A stretch of 64,000 bases of DNA, from the NCBI GenBank assembly GCA_025506515.1, contig CM046453.1, forward strand, positions 31,621,845 through 31,685,844, in the 5' to 3' direction. The translations under genes and the position numbers were made by a program. Source of the stretch: Flaveria trinervia (Eukaryota; Streptophyta; Magnoliopsida; Asterales; Asteraceae). Under the pieces are notes generated by a model. That model did not search any database, was not told the origin of the DNA, and saw nothing but the letters and a program-made list of their open reading frames with translations. Shown piece by piece: positions 33,418 through 45,420 of the stretch; position 1 is the first letter of the stretch; every line of letters starts with the position of its first letter.

Positions 33418-33808
33418 TGTGTGTTCCCGATATGAACGGGAACAATGAGCTTGGATCTTAGGATTCATATTGATAGTAATACAACTTGAATGATTAGATG
33501 CTAAAATATAATAATGATGAACATGATGAACACAATGTGTTTAATGTTTGATGTTTATTGATATGTTGTTGAATCATCATCCATGAAGGATGACGATATG
33601 ATGTTGGTGATGGACCTAATTCACCCTAACAAGTGATGAATTATTCACACTTTACAATGATAGTATGTGCTAATATTTATACTAGTCTAGCAATAAGAAT
33701 AATTACAATATAAACCCTAGACTAATATTTTTGTTGATTTCCTGCTTCAAGTCTTTAACTTCAATAATAGTGAAATCTTCAATTTCTTAAATGGTAGAAT
33801 ACCCAACA
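33418..33808 (-). repeat. 3' LTR of element D
   Basis: In plus orientation it runs from TGTGTGTTCCCGATATGAACGG to ATACCCAACA; on the minus strand it starts TGTTGGGTATTC. It is paired with 47088-47477. Confidence 0.9.
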
Positions 33809-33816
33809 ATACTCCC

Positions 33817-34619
33817 TGTTGGACCAAAAGAACCAATGAGCCTGATTAGAGAAACCTCTAAGTCCCACAGAACATCACAACAGCTGAAGAAGACCTGATC
33901 AGCTGTTCTACAAAGTCTGAAGAATACAACTGCTGAAGTATTTCTGAAGTACTGAAGACAAAGACTGAGACAACAGCTGAAGATCTAAAGTCTGAAGACT
34001 TCAACAAGTACTGAAGACAAAGACTGAAGATCAACAGCTGAAAGACAAAGTCTGATGTTCAAGTACTGAAGATCAGCTGATGCTAACAGCTGATGACAAC
34101 AGCTGAAGAGGGCTTCTTCTGTTGTTGTGATGGTTTTTCTTCATCAGTAGTTTTCTTTTCCTTTCAGTATTTTGTTTACTTTTACTAGTTTGTTTCCTTT
34201 TCAGTACTTGTAAACAACTGAAGAGGTTGTTCTTCAGTTGTTGTAGTATCAGTAGTTTTATGTTTTTCAGTAGTTGTAAATAAGATGTTTAACACTTAGG
34301 AACATTTGTAAGAAGATGTCAGTTGTTGACATCTTCAGTAGTTGTTAAACATCAGTAGTTATAAAACGGTTACATGTCACTTTCAAGTGACATCAGCCTA
34401 CGTCACTCTTTCCTTTATAAGGAAGGATGACTCACCTGTAATCGTGCCATTGAGGCCGACAATCTTAATGCAATATTCCTTTTGTCAGATATTTCTCTCT
34501 CTATAACAAAATTCTTTTATCGCTTTATATCGAATGTTCTTGCTTGAATTTGTCTAATTCTGAGCTATTCCGCTGCTATATCTGTTCAATCGATTAACAA
34601 AGAGGCTGAGATCCTAACA
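33817..34619 (+). repeat. 5' LTR of element C
   Basis: TGTTGGACCAAAAGAACC to GATCCTAACA. U3 holds CTGAAGACAAAGACTGAAG words and CAGTAGTT hairpins. TTTATAAGG (about 34415) follows the palindrome TGTCACTT-tc-AAGTGACA and CAGCCTACGTCAC. Confidence 0.95.
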
Positions 34620-34621
34620 AA

Positions 34622-34633
34622 TGGTATCAGAGC
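34622..34633 (+). other. Primer binding site of element C
   Basis: TGGTATCAGAGC, the initiator Met-tRNA site, lies two bases after the LTR end. Confidence 0.96.
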
Positions 34634-34828
34634 AGGTTAATCATTGATCGATCTAACAATTGATCATTGAAATTGTTCAATCGCTCTAAGTTTGATCGAA
34701 TTAGCAAATTCGCAAGGATCTGTTATAGAGATTGAGAGTGTATCGCTTCTGGCCGTTTTATTTGAGGTTCTGTGTGGTTTTGAGCTAAATTTATTGTGAT
34801 TTTACTTGAATCTGTCTGATTTTCCACA

Positions 34829-37677
34829 ATGACTACTTCTTCGAATGATCCTTTCAATACTGGATCCTCTACCAAGCCTCCGATCTTGGTGAGGAATGAG
34901 TATAACATTTGGCAGAGAAGATTGCTCCATCACCTGTCTGTCAATAGCTCAGGTTGTTGGACATCTGTGGTACATGGACCACATAAGCCAATGGTGAATG
35001 ATCCGGAAACAAACCAGTTGGTTCCAAAGAAGAAGGAGCAATACTCCGATGAGGACAAGAAGTTGTTTGAAATCGATGCAAAAGCCCATGGAATTTTGGC
35101 TATGGCTATTCCTAATGAGATTTACTCTGGGCTTCTGCATTGTGAGTCTGCTCATGACCTCTGGAAAGCCATCAAAGAACAATTTGGTGGTACTGATGAG
35201 GTTTTAGCAAACAACAGGGAAATCCTCGCCCAACAATATGAGACTTTCTCTCATAGAAAGGGTGAGACTCTGACTCAACAATTTGAGCGGTTTTCATGTT
35301 TAATCTCTGAATTGAAAATGGTTAAACATGAATATACCAGGAGTCAGATGAACCATAGATTCCTAAGATCACTGCCTGAGAGATGGAACACATATACCAT
35401 TGTTCTACGCTCAAATGCTGATGTTGATCGCCTATCTCTCACCCAACTTCATGGGAAACTGCTTACATTCGAGAGAGAGATAGAGCAGAAAGGAAATTGG
35501 TTTCATCTGGCAAGCTTACTGAGGATTTTGTCCAAGGGAACACTGCCCTGATTGGACATCAAGAGTCAGAATATGCGTCATCTGAAAGCCAGTATGATGA
35601 GCATATTGATTTCTCTACAAACACTTCTGAGCCTGCCTTTGTGAGTGTTGATAGTTATTCTGCTGGTAGTAATAGTGACAATCTATGTTTCATCATGGAT
35701 GATCTCAAGGGGATTGCTGATGATGACTTAGAAGAGATGGATATTTTGAGCCAAATGGCCTTGATAAATATCAGATCTCAGAAGTTCTACAAAAGAACTG
35801 GAAGGAAATTCCCAGGACTCTCTGGCAAAACCAAAGTTGGTTTTGACAAGAGTAAGTTGAAGTGCCATAAATGCCACAGGCTTGGACACTTTGCAAGAGA
35901 ATGTAGATCATCTGGATCTAACTCTCCTGCACCTTTTGTGACTTTCCCTGGCAATAGTCAACAAAACAGAGGGCAACAACCTGTCAATTCTGGTTATCAT
36001 CATCAACCACAATCTCCTGCATATTTTGTTCCACAGGGGCCAATGCCATATCCATACCCCTGCTATTACATGCCACAACCAGGCCAGGTTCAAGCACCCA
36101 CTGCTCAGCAACCACATGCACTCCCTGAGCCTCAACCATCCCAATCTCATCAACCTAATCAACTTCAACAACACAGCTTCTTCACACCAGGAGTTGTTGA
36201 CTGGAGCAGCTTACCAGATGATGTGTCTGGTAATGAACAACTGTTCTCAGGTGCTGGTCAACATGGTGGTGAGCATCCTTTTGGAAATCTAGCTCTCATG
36301 ACTTTGGAATCCTCTGATGGATCATCCTCAAGTACCTCTTCAACACAGGTATCACAGGTATCCTCTGAGGCTAAGGCCAAATTATGTTCTGAAACTTGCA
36401 TAGCAGCATTTGCCTCTATTAGAGAAGCAAATGTGGCTTTAATCAATAAAAATGTAGAGCTAGAACAAATAATTTCCAAAAATAAAGCTGAGTTTGAGTC
36501 TGTGCTGAAAGAGAAAACTGATGAGATTTATAAATTAAAATGCAAATCTCTGATGATAAGGCTAGGGAGGATGTACTCTTAGAGAAGTACAAAGACCTCA
36601 AAGATACTCTTGCTGTCACCAAGTAGAGTGTGATCGATGGGTACAATCTTGCAAGGGCTTTGAAATGCTTCTTAGTAAGCAAACAGCTTCCAATGTGAAG
36701 TTTGGAATTGGTTATAATCACACTGCTCCTCCTACAGATTTTGCTTCAAGAGCAGGAGTAGAATCTGATGGAGAAAGTAATGACCAATCCACCTCATCAT
36801 GTGATTCACTACTTGATAAAGCACCATCAGTAGTTGAAGTCAGTAGTAATCCCTCTGTGAACCTATCAGCTGATATTGATGGTTCAACTGCTGACACTCA
36901 CATGATCAATGAGTTGATCAACCCAAGTGTTATCCCTAGAAGTACTGAGGGTACTGGAGAGCAGGGGATAACATCTGGAGTTCAAATCCCAATGACTGAC
37001 AGCACTGAAGAGAAGAAAACTGTCAGTAGGAAGGATTTGAAGCCTACTAAGGAAGTTGACAAGAAGGCAAAAAGTGCTTCTAAACTGCTGAAGAGCAAGT
37101 CTTCAGTAGTTTCATTCTTCTTCAGTTGATGATCAACAGAAGATGAAGAAGAAACCATGTGAAATATGTGGTCTATTCAATCATCTCACAGATGATTGTT
37201 GGTACAAAAAGGGATCCAAACTCAAACAAAAGGAGAAAATTAAAGAAAACTTGGCTAAAATGAAAACTGAGTTTGAGTCCAAGTTTGTACCAGCAGCATC
37301 AAATCCTGTTACTCCTATGTCCAAAAAGAAATCTAAAAGGAAGGAGTGCAACAGGCAACAGCTGAGGTTGCTCAAAAGAAGATGGTGCAACACAAGAACT
37401 CATCATCAAACACCAATACCAATGTGTCTGAAGAGCTGAAAGCTCTTTCCCAGAATCAGACACAGCTGGTAATGATGGTTCAACATCTGTTGGGAAGAGT
37501 TAACCACTTGATGGCCCTGTGTTGAAACCCCAGAAAAGGAGATCCAAGCCAAAGGATTCCTCTTCTACACCATCTCCTTCACCTCAAGCTATTGTGTCAA
37601 ATAAACCTGTTAGTTTACCATCTATTGATGAGACCAGGCCCAAAACCAAAAAGGTTTGGGTCTCCAAAACTAACTGA
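34829..37677 (+). pseudogene. gag: gag of element C, frameshifted
   Basis: It starts at ATG 34829 (MTTSSNDPFNTGSS). The frame is open to 35551, then continues in another frame from about 35497 to 36582, and on in 36665-37129 and 37143-37439. The capsid-like part is followed by the CHKCHRLGHFAREC knuckle (about 35864-35905), a Pro/Gln/Tyr-rich linker, a coiled-coil-like stretch (about 36410-36640) and a second knuckle, CEICGLFNHLTDDC (about 37157-37199). It ends with KKVWVSKTN and TGA at 37675-37677. The TGA overlaps a branch-point-like CTAAC, and a CAG acceptor follows at 37691-37693. Confidence 0.9.
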
Positions 37678-40600
37678 TTGTTTATTAATGCAGGTTTCTT
37701 CAACATGCCAAAGTAGCATCTGGTATGTAGACAGTGGGGGATCTATGCATATGACTGGGAACAACTCACTTCTTAATGACTACTCTCCAGGAAGGAAGGG
37801 TTTGTTTCCTTTGGCAATGATGCAAGAGGTTACATCATCGGGAAGGGCTTTGTTTCCAATGGGGAAATAAGGTTTGATGATGTCAACCATGTGGAAAATC
37901 TCAAGTATAACCTCTTGAGTGTCAGTCAATTGTGTGACAAAGGCCATGTTGCCCTTTTCACAAGCCAGAACTGCAGGATTCTGTCATCCAAAGTTCTGAG
38001 TTTGATTGACAAGGTATTGGATGCTCACACTCTCCTGAAGGCCAACAGGACAGGAAGAGTGTATGCCTTAGATCTTTCCAAGAAAATAGATCTCAAAGGC
38101 CATCCTTGCCTATTTTCCAAGGCCTCTCCTCAAGAATCTAATCTATGGCATAGAAGGCTGGGACATGTTAACTTCAAGAACATGAATCAGCTGATACACC
38201 ATAGTTTAGTAGGGGAATGCCTATGAAGGAGTTCAAGTGTGAAAACAACTGCACTGCTTGTTTGAAAGGAAAACAGCACAAGGTTTCATTCCCACCTATT
38301 GAAGAACCAAAGTCCACTGCCTGCTTACAACTTCTTCACATGGATCTCTTTGGTCCTGTGAGAGTGATGAGCATGGCAAAGAAGAAATACTGTCTGGTAA
38401 TTGTGGATGATTACTCCAGATTTGTATGGACTTTCTTTCTACATTCAAAGGATGAAGCTGCACAGAAGATCATAAACTTTGTGTTGTATGCTGAGAAGCA
38501 GTATTCCCTCTCAGTCAAGTGTATTAGAAGTGACAATGGAACAGAATTCAGGAACAATACACTTGATGAGTTCTACCTTTCCAAGGGAATAAAGAGGCAG
38601 TTTAGTATTCCAAGAACTCCTGAACAGAATGGAGTTGTGGAGAGAAAGAACAGGACCCTCATTGAAGCTGCAAGGTCTATGTTGGCTGATTCTGGACTGC
38701 CATTGACCTTTTGGGCTGAAGCTGTCAACACAGCATGCTATGTGCAGAATAGAGTGCTAATAAATCAGAGGTTGATGAAGACTCCATATGAAGTTCTACA
38801 TCATTTGGCCCCTCTCATTTCATTCTTTAGAGCATTTGGGTGTCCCTGTTTCATTCTCAACACAAAGGATCAGCTCCAGAAATTTGATCCTAAGGTGGAT
38901 GCAGGGTACTTTGTTGGTTATTCATCAACTTGCAAGGCATACAGAGTCTTCAACTGCAGAACAAAGATGGTTGAAGAGACTCTACATGTCAAGTTCAATG
39001 AATCTCCAAAGGACAAGATTCCACAAAGCCCTGTGGAGCTCTTTGATTTGGACATACTGCAATATGTTCCTTATCAATCTCCTGCTGTTGCTCCTGTCAA
39101 CAGTTCACCACCTGTGTTACTGCTGAAGATGATGATGATAGTAGTAATCACCTCTTCAGGTTTAGTGACCAACTGCCTGAGTCCTCTAAACCTGATGCTC
39201 CTGTAGCTCCAGCAGCACCATCCACAACAAATGCTGATGAGATTTCTGCATCCTCAACTTCATTTGAGTTGCCACCATCTTCATGGTTTCAAGAATCTGC
39301 ATCAACATCTGCTGCTGCTGAAGGTCCTACAAACACTTGCACAGATTTGATTGTTTACCAAGAGCTGAAAAATCACCCAATGTCTCAAATCCTTGGTGAT
39401 ATCAATGCTGGTGTTTCAACCAGAAGCCAGTTGTCCAATTTCTGCTTCTATGCTCTCTTCATCAGTCAGCTAGAGCCAAAGAACTATCATGTAGCTTTGA
39501 GAGACAATGGATGGGTTGAAGCCATGCAGCTTGAGCTTCTTCAGTTCAAAAAACAGCAAGTGTGGGAGCTTGTTCCTTACCCCCAGGTAAGTGTGCAATA
39601 GGCACTAAATGGGTGTTTAGGAATAAAACTGATGAAAATGGGCTAATTGTTAAGAACAAGGCCAGACTGGTTGTGCAGGGGTTTGCACAAGAAGAAGGTA
39701 TTGATTATGATGAAACCTTTGCCCCTGTAGCCAGACTGGAGGCAATTAGATTGTTTTTAGCCTATGCTGCACTCCACAATCTTAAAGTTTTTCAAATGGA
39801 TGTCAAAAGTGCTTTTCTATATGGTAACATAAAAGAAGAAGTTTATGTGTGTCAACCACCAGGCTTTGAGGATAATAAGCACCCAGAATGGGTATATAAG
39901 CTTGATAAAGCTCTTTATGGTTGAAACAAGCACCTAGAGCCTGGTATGAGACCTTATCAAACTTTCTTCTACAGAATAATTTCACTAGAGGCTCCATAGA
40001 TAAAACTTTATTTATTAAGAAGGTGGATCAGCATAAGCTACTTGTTCAAATTTATGTTGATGATATTATATTTGCATCCTCTGATCCCCAATTGTGTGAG
40101 GATTTCCAAAACTTAATGCAACAGAAGTTTGAAATGAGTGCAATGGGAGAATTACAGTTCTTTCTAGGTTTGCAAATCAAACAAAAAGCTGATGGAATTT
40201 TCATTCATCAGTCTAAATACACAAAAGATCTTTTGAATAAGTTTGATTTACAAAACTGTAAACCCTGTTCTACTCCCATGTGCAACACCACACAATTGGA
40301 TGTTGATCAGAAAGGTAAAGTGTTGATGAAACCCTTTACAGATGTATGATTGGTTCCTTGATGTATTTAACAGCTTCTAGACCAGATATTATGTTTGCTA
40401 CATGTGTTTGTGCTAGATTTCAGGCTGCACCTAAGGAGTCTCATCTGATTGCAGTCAAGAGGATCTTTAGATATCTGCAAGGTACACAATCTCTAGGCTT
40501 ATGGTATTCCACTGGACATTCTTGCAAATTAGTTGCTTTCTCTGATAGTGACTATGCAGGGTGTAAGTTGACCAGGAAATCAACTTCTGGTGGATGTCAA

Positions 40601-40996
40601 TTCCTAGGCAACTGTTTGATTTCTTGGCAGAGTAAGAAACAAACATCTGTTGCTACATCCACTGCTGAAGCCGAGTACATTGCTGCTGCAAGTTGTACAT
40701 CCCAAGTACTCTGGCTTCAGAATCAACTTTTGGATTATGGCATTACAGAGACTAAGACTCCATTATTAATGGATAGTGCTTCAGCTCTTTGCATTGTCAA
40801 AAATCCAGTCCAGCACTCTAGGACCAAACATATAGAAATTAGACATCATTTTATAAGAGATTGTTTTGAAAAGGGTCTAATTAATCCTATGTTTGTGCCT
40901 AGTGCTGATGAGCTTGCAGACATTTTTACTAAGCCTTTGGATAGTTCAACTTTCCACAACCTGGTGTTAAGGCTTGGTATGCTGCAGCTAGAATAA
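37678..40996 (+). pseudogene. pol: Ty1/copia pol of element C, frameshifted
   Basis: It lies in a +1 frame relative to the gag stop. Protease WYVDSGGSMHMTG is near 37720-37758. The integrase HHCC knuckle begins LWHRRLGH (about 38143), and the core acidic residues lie in LLHMDLFGP, RSDNGTEF and VVERKN. RT spans about 39490-40345 with QMDVKSAFLYG and YVDDIIF (about 40053-40073). RNase H runs to the stop at 40994-40996. Breaks near 37800, 38215, 39115, 39590, 39925 and 40325 are single-base changes against A and B, often in short runs of one base. All catalytic residues checked are present. Confidence 0.94.
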
Positions 40997-41808
40997 GTGA
41001 CAACTACTGATGATCTCAGTAATTACTGATGATCATTGGTAACCATGTCACATATAAGTACTGATGAGTTATTTTACCCTCAGTAGTTTTTATAACTACT
41101 GAAGGCTAAATGCTTTAAGTACTGTACTTTATCTGTTCTAAACTACTGATGTAGTTACAACTACTGAAATCAGTAGAAACAGATAAGTACTGATGTCCTA
41201 TGAAACAACTGAAAACAGCAAAAAGGCTGATGAGTAAGTGTTGAGGACAGTATGAAACAGCTGAAAGGCTATGAATTGACGACAACTACTGATGAGTACT
41301 CTCTCTTCAGTAGTTCACAAACTGCTGTTTCTTCATAAACAACTGAAGCAATACCATGTCTTCAGTAGTTTCACAACTACTGATGACTAACACCAAGTCT
41401 TCAGTTGTTTACAACAACTGATGGCACAACCAGGGTCTTCAGTAGTTTCACAACTACTGATGACTAATACCAAGTCCTCAGTTGTTTCAACATCTGAAGT
41501 CCAACTTGTCTTCAGTAGTTTTTAAACTACTGATGCCTAAATCAGAGACTTCAGTTGTTTCAACGTCTGATTGTAAACACCATGTCTTCAGTTGTTTTAT
41601 AACTGCTGACCACACCAATACCATCAGTCGTTTCAAACCTCTGAAAGTTAATACCACGTCATCAGTTGTTTCAAATACTGATGACTAACACCAAAACCTT
41701 CAGTCGTTTCATAACCCGTACCCTATATATATCTGATCCCTCTTTCAGAGTTTTTCATTCTTTCACGACCTAAAATTTCAAAAGCTCTGAAAACTTTCAC
41801 CTTCATTA
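40997..41808 (+). repeat. Hairpin-motif spacer between pol and third ORF of element C
   Basis: About 800 bp without an ORF. It consists of CAGTAGTT, CAGTTGTT and CAGTCGTT words and their complements, many as small hairpins, for example CAGTAGTT-tttat-AACTACTG at 41081-41101, linked by words like GACTAACACCAAGTCT. The same vocabulary fills the LTRs of this element. Confidence 0.88.
41724..41732 (+). promoter_or_regulatory. TATA box upstream of the third ORF of element C
   Basis: TATATATAT in the context CCCGTACCCTATATATATC lies 85 bp before ATG 41809. Element A has the same flanking words at the same place and B has a TATA box there too. A separate promoter for the third ORF is inferred. Confidence 0.52.
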
Positions 41809-44800
41809 ATGGCGACCATGCAACTCAAGCCTCGACACAACTGTGTCGCGTACCTCACTAAATCGCCCTTCTGGACCAAATTCGATAATGCTATAGATCT
41901 TATGGTCCAATCACCACTGAAAACGGCCTTCCTCCTAAATCCAATCATTTATGCCGATTCGCTACATCAGTTTTGGACGAATGCAACTGTTAATGGAGAA
42001 TCTATCCATTCGTCCATCAACTCTCATAAGGTGGTCATCTCTACTGCTACCATCCGCCAGATATTACTATTAGATGATGCTGCCTACCCTGTTGGATATC
42101 CTAAGCGCCAACTTGATCTTTCATTTGGACAACATGGATATCAAGGCGATCTTAGTGCTTCGACCATCCTGAAGAAACATTTTCCAGATGCTGAACGATT
42201 GATATTTCATATGGTAAATGTTTGCCTGGCCTCGAAGACTTCTTCTTGGGATCAACTGTCTTCCAGATGGCAACAGGTACTGTTCTCTATCCTTGAACAA
42301 GAACCACTAAACTTTTCTGAAATAATTTTTCTTGAAATCAAGGATATGGCCACAAAACCACTTTCTAACCGTTGGATACTATATCCTCGGTTTATAATGG
42401 CCATAATAGAGAATCAGCTTTCTGCTGAGGGACTAGTTGGTCTGGGAGTCCCTGCTTTGGCTGTATTGCCGGAGGTATACTCCCGACACAACACTGACCA
42501 AACTCTTAAACAGGCTGCCAAGCTGCGCAAACCCACGCAGCTGGAACCCACAGCCTCCACTTCCACATCCAAAGTCCCCTCCAAACCACAAAGAAGAAGC
42601 CTAAGAAGGCTACTCAGGGAGTTGAGTCCCCTGAGGATGCTCCTGCTGCACCAAAGCAGGTTATCTCTACTGGAAATAACCCCCCAGTAGAGACTATGAC
42701 TCCACCAACCGAAGCCGCTCAGGTTTCCTCTCAAAAGGAACCTGATGCAACCACTCAAAGGGAAGCCACACTGCTGGGATCCTCCTCACTTGAGGGGATT
42801 ACCATTGAAGAGCACCACTCGTCCCGGGTGCACACTGCTTCCACACCCTCTCCTGATGCAACCGCCCCTCAAAGCCCTACAATAATTGTTGCAAAAGTGC
42901 TGACGCAGTTGCATTCCTCACCCCCCACCCAGACACCAATCACTACTGGGATAACCTCAACACCTGAGGGGGAGGATCACAATGCTTCTGTCAACCCACA
43001 GCACAGGGGTTATCATGTTCCATCTCCTGTGTAGACAAGGAGGTGCGACCTTCTGGTGAGGCTGCCACTGCTCTCTGACTCAGCAAATGACCAGGATGCA
43101 GTTGGTAACATCTCTAAGACCTCACCAGCGGCAACAGCTGATGAAGGACATAGTCCTGAGGCTGGAAGTCCCCAGAACCAAGAACAAGGGGCACATGCTA
43201 TAATTGATCTACACTCAAGGCATGTTAATCCTGACTCTGTCAGGAGGTCAGGTGATTCAGTATCAACTGATGATGACCTGAGCTTCTTCTATGATGTAGT
43301 TGCTCAAAACACCATCCTAGAGGATGAGGTTAGCAGACTCAAAGAGCTGCTGGCCAAGATGTCTCAGGATGCAAGTCCATCTGCCACCACAATACACCCA
43401 CAGATGGCACCTTCTTCTGAAGGTCCCCTAAACACTGAGCCAATACATACTTCCAAGCCACCAGCCTCTGCTTTTGGCACTGATTCTCAGGAACAGAACC
43501 ATCCTGATCAATCAGTTGCTAACCTTCAAAAATCCCTACCTCTCATCACTCCCATGATCACAGATATAGTGATCAAAGCCATTGATGAGAGGCTTCCTAC
43601 AATAATACAACCCCTGGTGGAGGAGTTGGTGACAAATCACTTTCTACTACTGCTCAAACCCTTGCACCCAATGCAACCAAAAAGGGGGAGAGTCAGTCAG
43701 TTAAAGGAAAAAGGAAGAGGACAGATGGGGAGAAGGAGAAGAATCAGAAAGGTAAATGAGAAGGGTTGGCTGTATAATGTGGAGGAGACTGAGTTTGTTC
43801 ATGAGAAGGAGAAGGAGAGTGAGAAGAGAGCTGAAGTGAATGAAAGTCAAAAAGACTTTCATGTCACATATCAAAAGAGGAAAGGAGAGTCTGAGAAGGA
43901 GAAGGAGCTGAATGATATGGTGAAAGAAGCTGATGCCAACCATAACCGTTCAATGGATAAAATCATTGATCAGTTATATAGGCAGGGTTTTGACATCCAA
44001 CAACTAGACTCCGAGATCAGAAGGTTGGAGACAGAGGAGATCAACTCAAGATGGGCTAGCTATGATGCCTTAGAAAGAGAAGGCTGGAGATAATGATTAG
44101 ATTTATAGCCAAATACTTGGGAAGATCTCTGATAGAAATAAGGGCCTGGACCAGGGACAACATCTTGGCAATAACCACCAAGATTTGTTCGTCTGAAGCA
44201 TACTCCAAGGTTTAGTGATTGAGGCATTAATGAAGCTGGGGTTGGGAACCGAAAAGAACTGACAAAATTTACTAAAGCCTCCCTTACAGCCAAAATGCTA
44301 AAACAGTCTGAAAAGCCTTATCCTCAAAATCACTACCTCCACAACCCACTAAAACAACCCCTTTACCCTCTAAACCAACCATCCAACCCACAAAACCAAA
44401 TCCTTTACCCCCAAAACCCACTGCCAGTGATGTACCTAGACAAAAGAAAAGAAAGGTACTGAGGGCTGATGAAGAAGAAGAGGAGGATGAGACAGACTGC
44501 CACTCTCTGCAGTTATCACTTTGCCTAAGGCTAATCCAATGTCCATCACTCCTGCTTCTCAAATGCATGATGTGATGATAAAGATTGAAGAGGAACAGAT
44601 GCAAAGACATGATGAGGAAATGCTGAAAAGCATTGACAAAGCATATGCCACATCCTCTTCAATGATTAGCATGAAGAAAGAAGTCTTAAGATTGTACACC
44701 CTTGCTAATACCTTTCAATACCAAAGGGAAAAGTAAGGATATGGCCTGATCCTAGGGTGGCACACAGGATTGTCAAGAAAGAAATTCCTTCAAATACAAG

Positions 44801-45202
44801 GGCCAAGTGAAGAGGGTTGTCGACGAAGACATCACTGTGGTTCTTGTAGTGTCCCCTTGGGAAATTGTAGAAGAGTTCAAGAAAGCTTATGAAGCCAAAC
44901 AACCACCCCAAAAGATGTTGGAGAATAAAATCATAAAGAAGGGATTGGTTTACAAAAGACTTGAAAACTTCAAACAAGATGAGCTCAACCTGCTCTTAGA
45001 AGGGACTCATCCAGATGAGTTTGCTTACAGACAAATAACCACGGTTGAGCTCAAGAATGGAAAACAGGCCAAGTACATCTCTGAAGTGTATGGCCGAGAA
45101 GGATTGTTTGATGGTGTGCCCGAGGTGCTGACAATGGATGAGCAGATCATGTTTCTAAGGGCTTACACCAGGGAATCATATAGGCTGATACACGGGAAGT
45201 AG
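41809..45202 (+). pseudogene. Third ORF of element C, frameshifted
   Basis: The start is ATG 41809 (MATMQLKPRHNCVAYL). The first frame is open for 293 codons (to 42690) and covers the whole N-terminal domain, including HMVNVCLASKTSSWDQ and NRWILYPRFIMAII. It continues in 42696-43034 and 43056-44093 (linker, DEVSRLKELLAKM heptad-like segment, Lys/Glu-rich part). A broken stretch with QKKRKVLRADEEEEEDE (about 44440-44490) follows, then 44521-44736 and 44807-45202 with SPWEIVEEFKKA and HPDEFAYRQITTVELKNG, ending at TAG 45200-45202. The role is unknown. The basic-then-acidic cluster suggests a nuclear protein, and I see no membrane segment. Confidence 0.82.
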
Positions 45203-45420
45203 ATCTCATGGTTGGGGTAACAGCTCAGTGTCCAAGTCCCCAATACAGAGCTCCCAACCATATCATGCAAAACAGATCATCAGAGACTTCTTCCCAGGCC
45301 GGTGCTGAAAAAGGGTCACTTCTCATCTGATCAAGAGGATAAAAAGACCAATCTATCTGCCAAAATAAGTGGGACTCGTCAATACTTAGAGGTTTTGGCT
45401 GCATTGGTTCAGGGGGAGTT

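Noticed and set aside
41000..41740. CRISPR-like array (regularly spaced short repeats)
   Set aside because: The repeats are degenerate 8-mers in both orientations with related spacers, in a plant retroelement; not a CRISPR.
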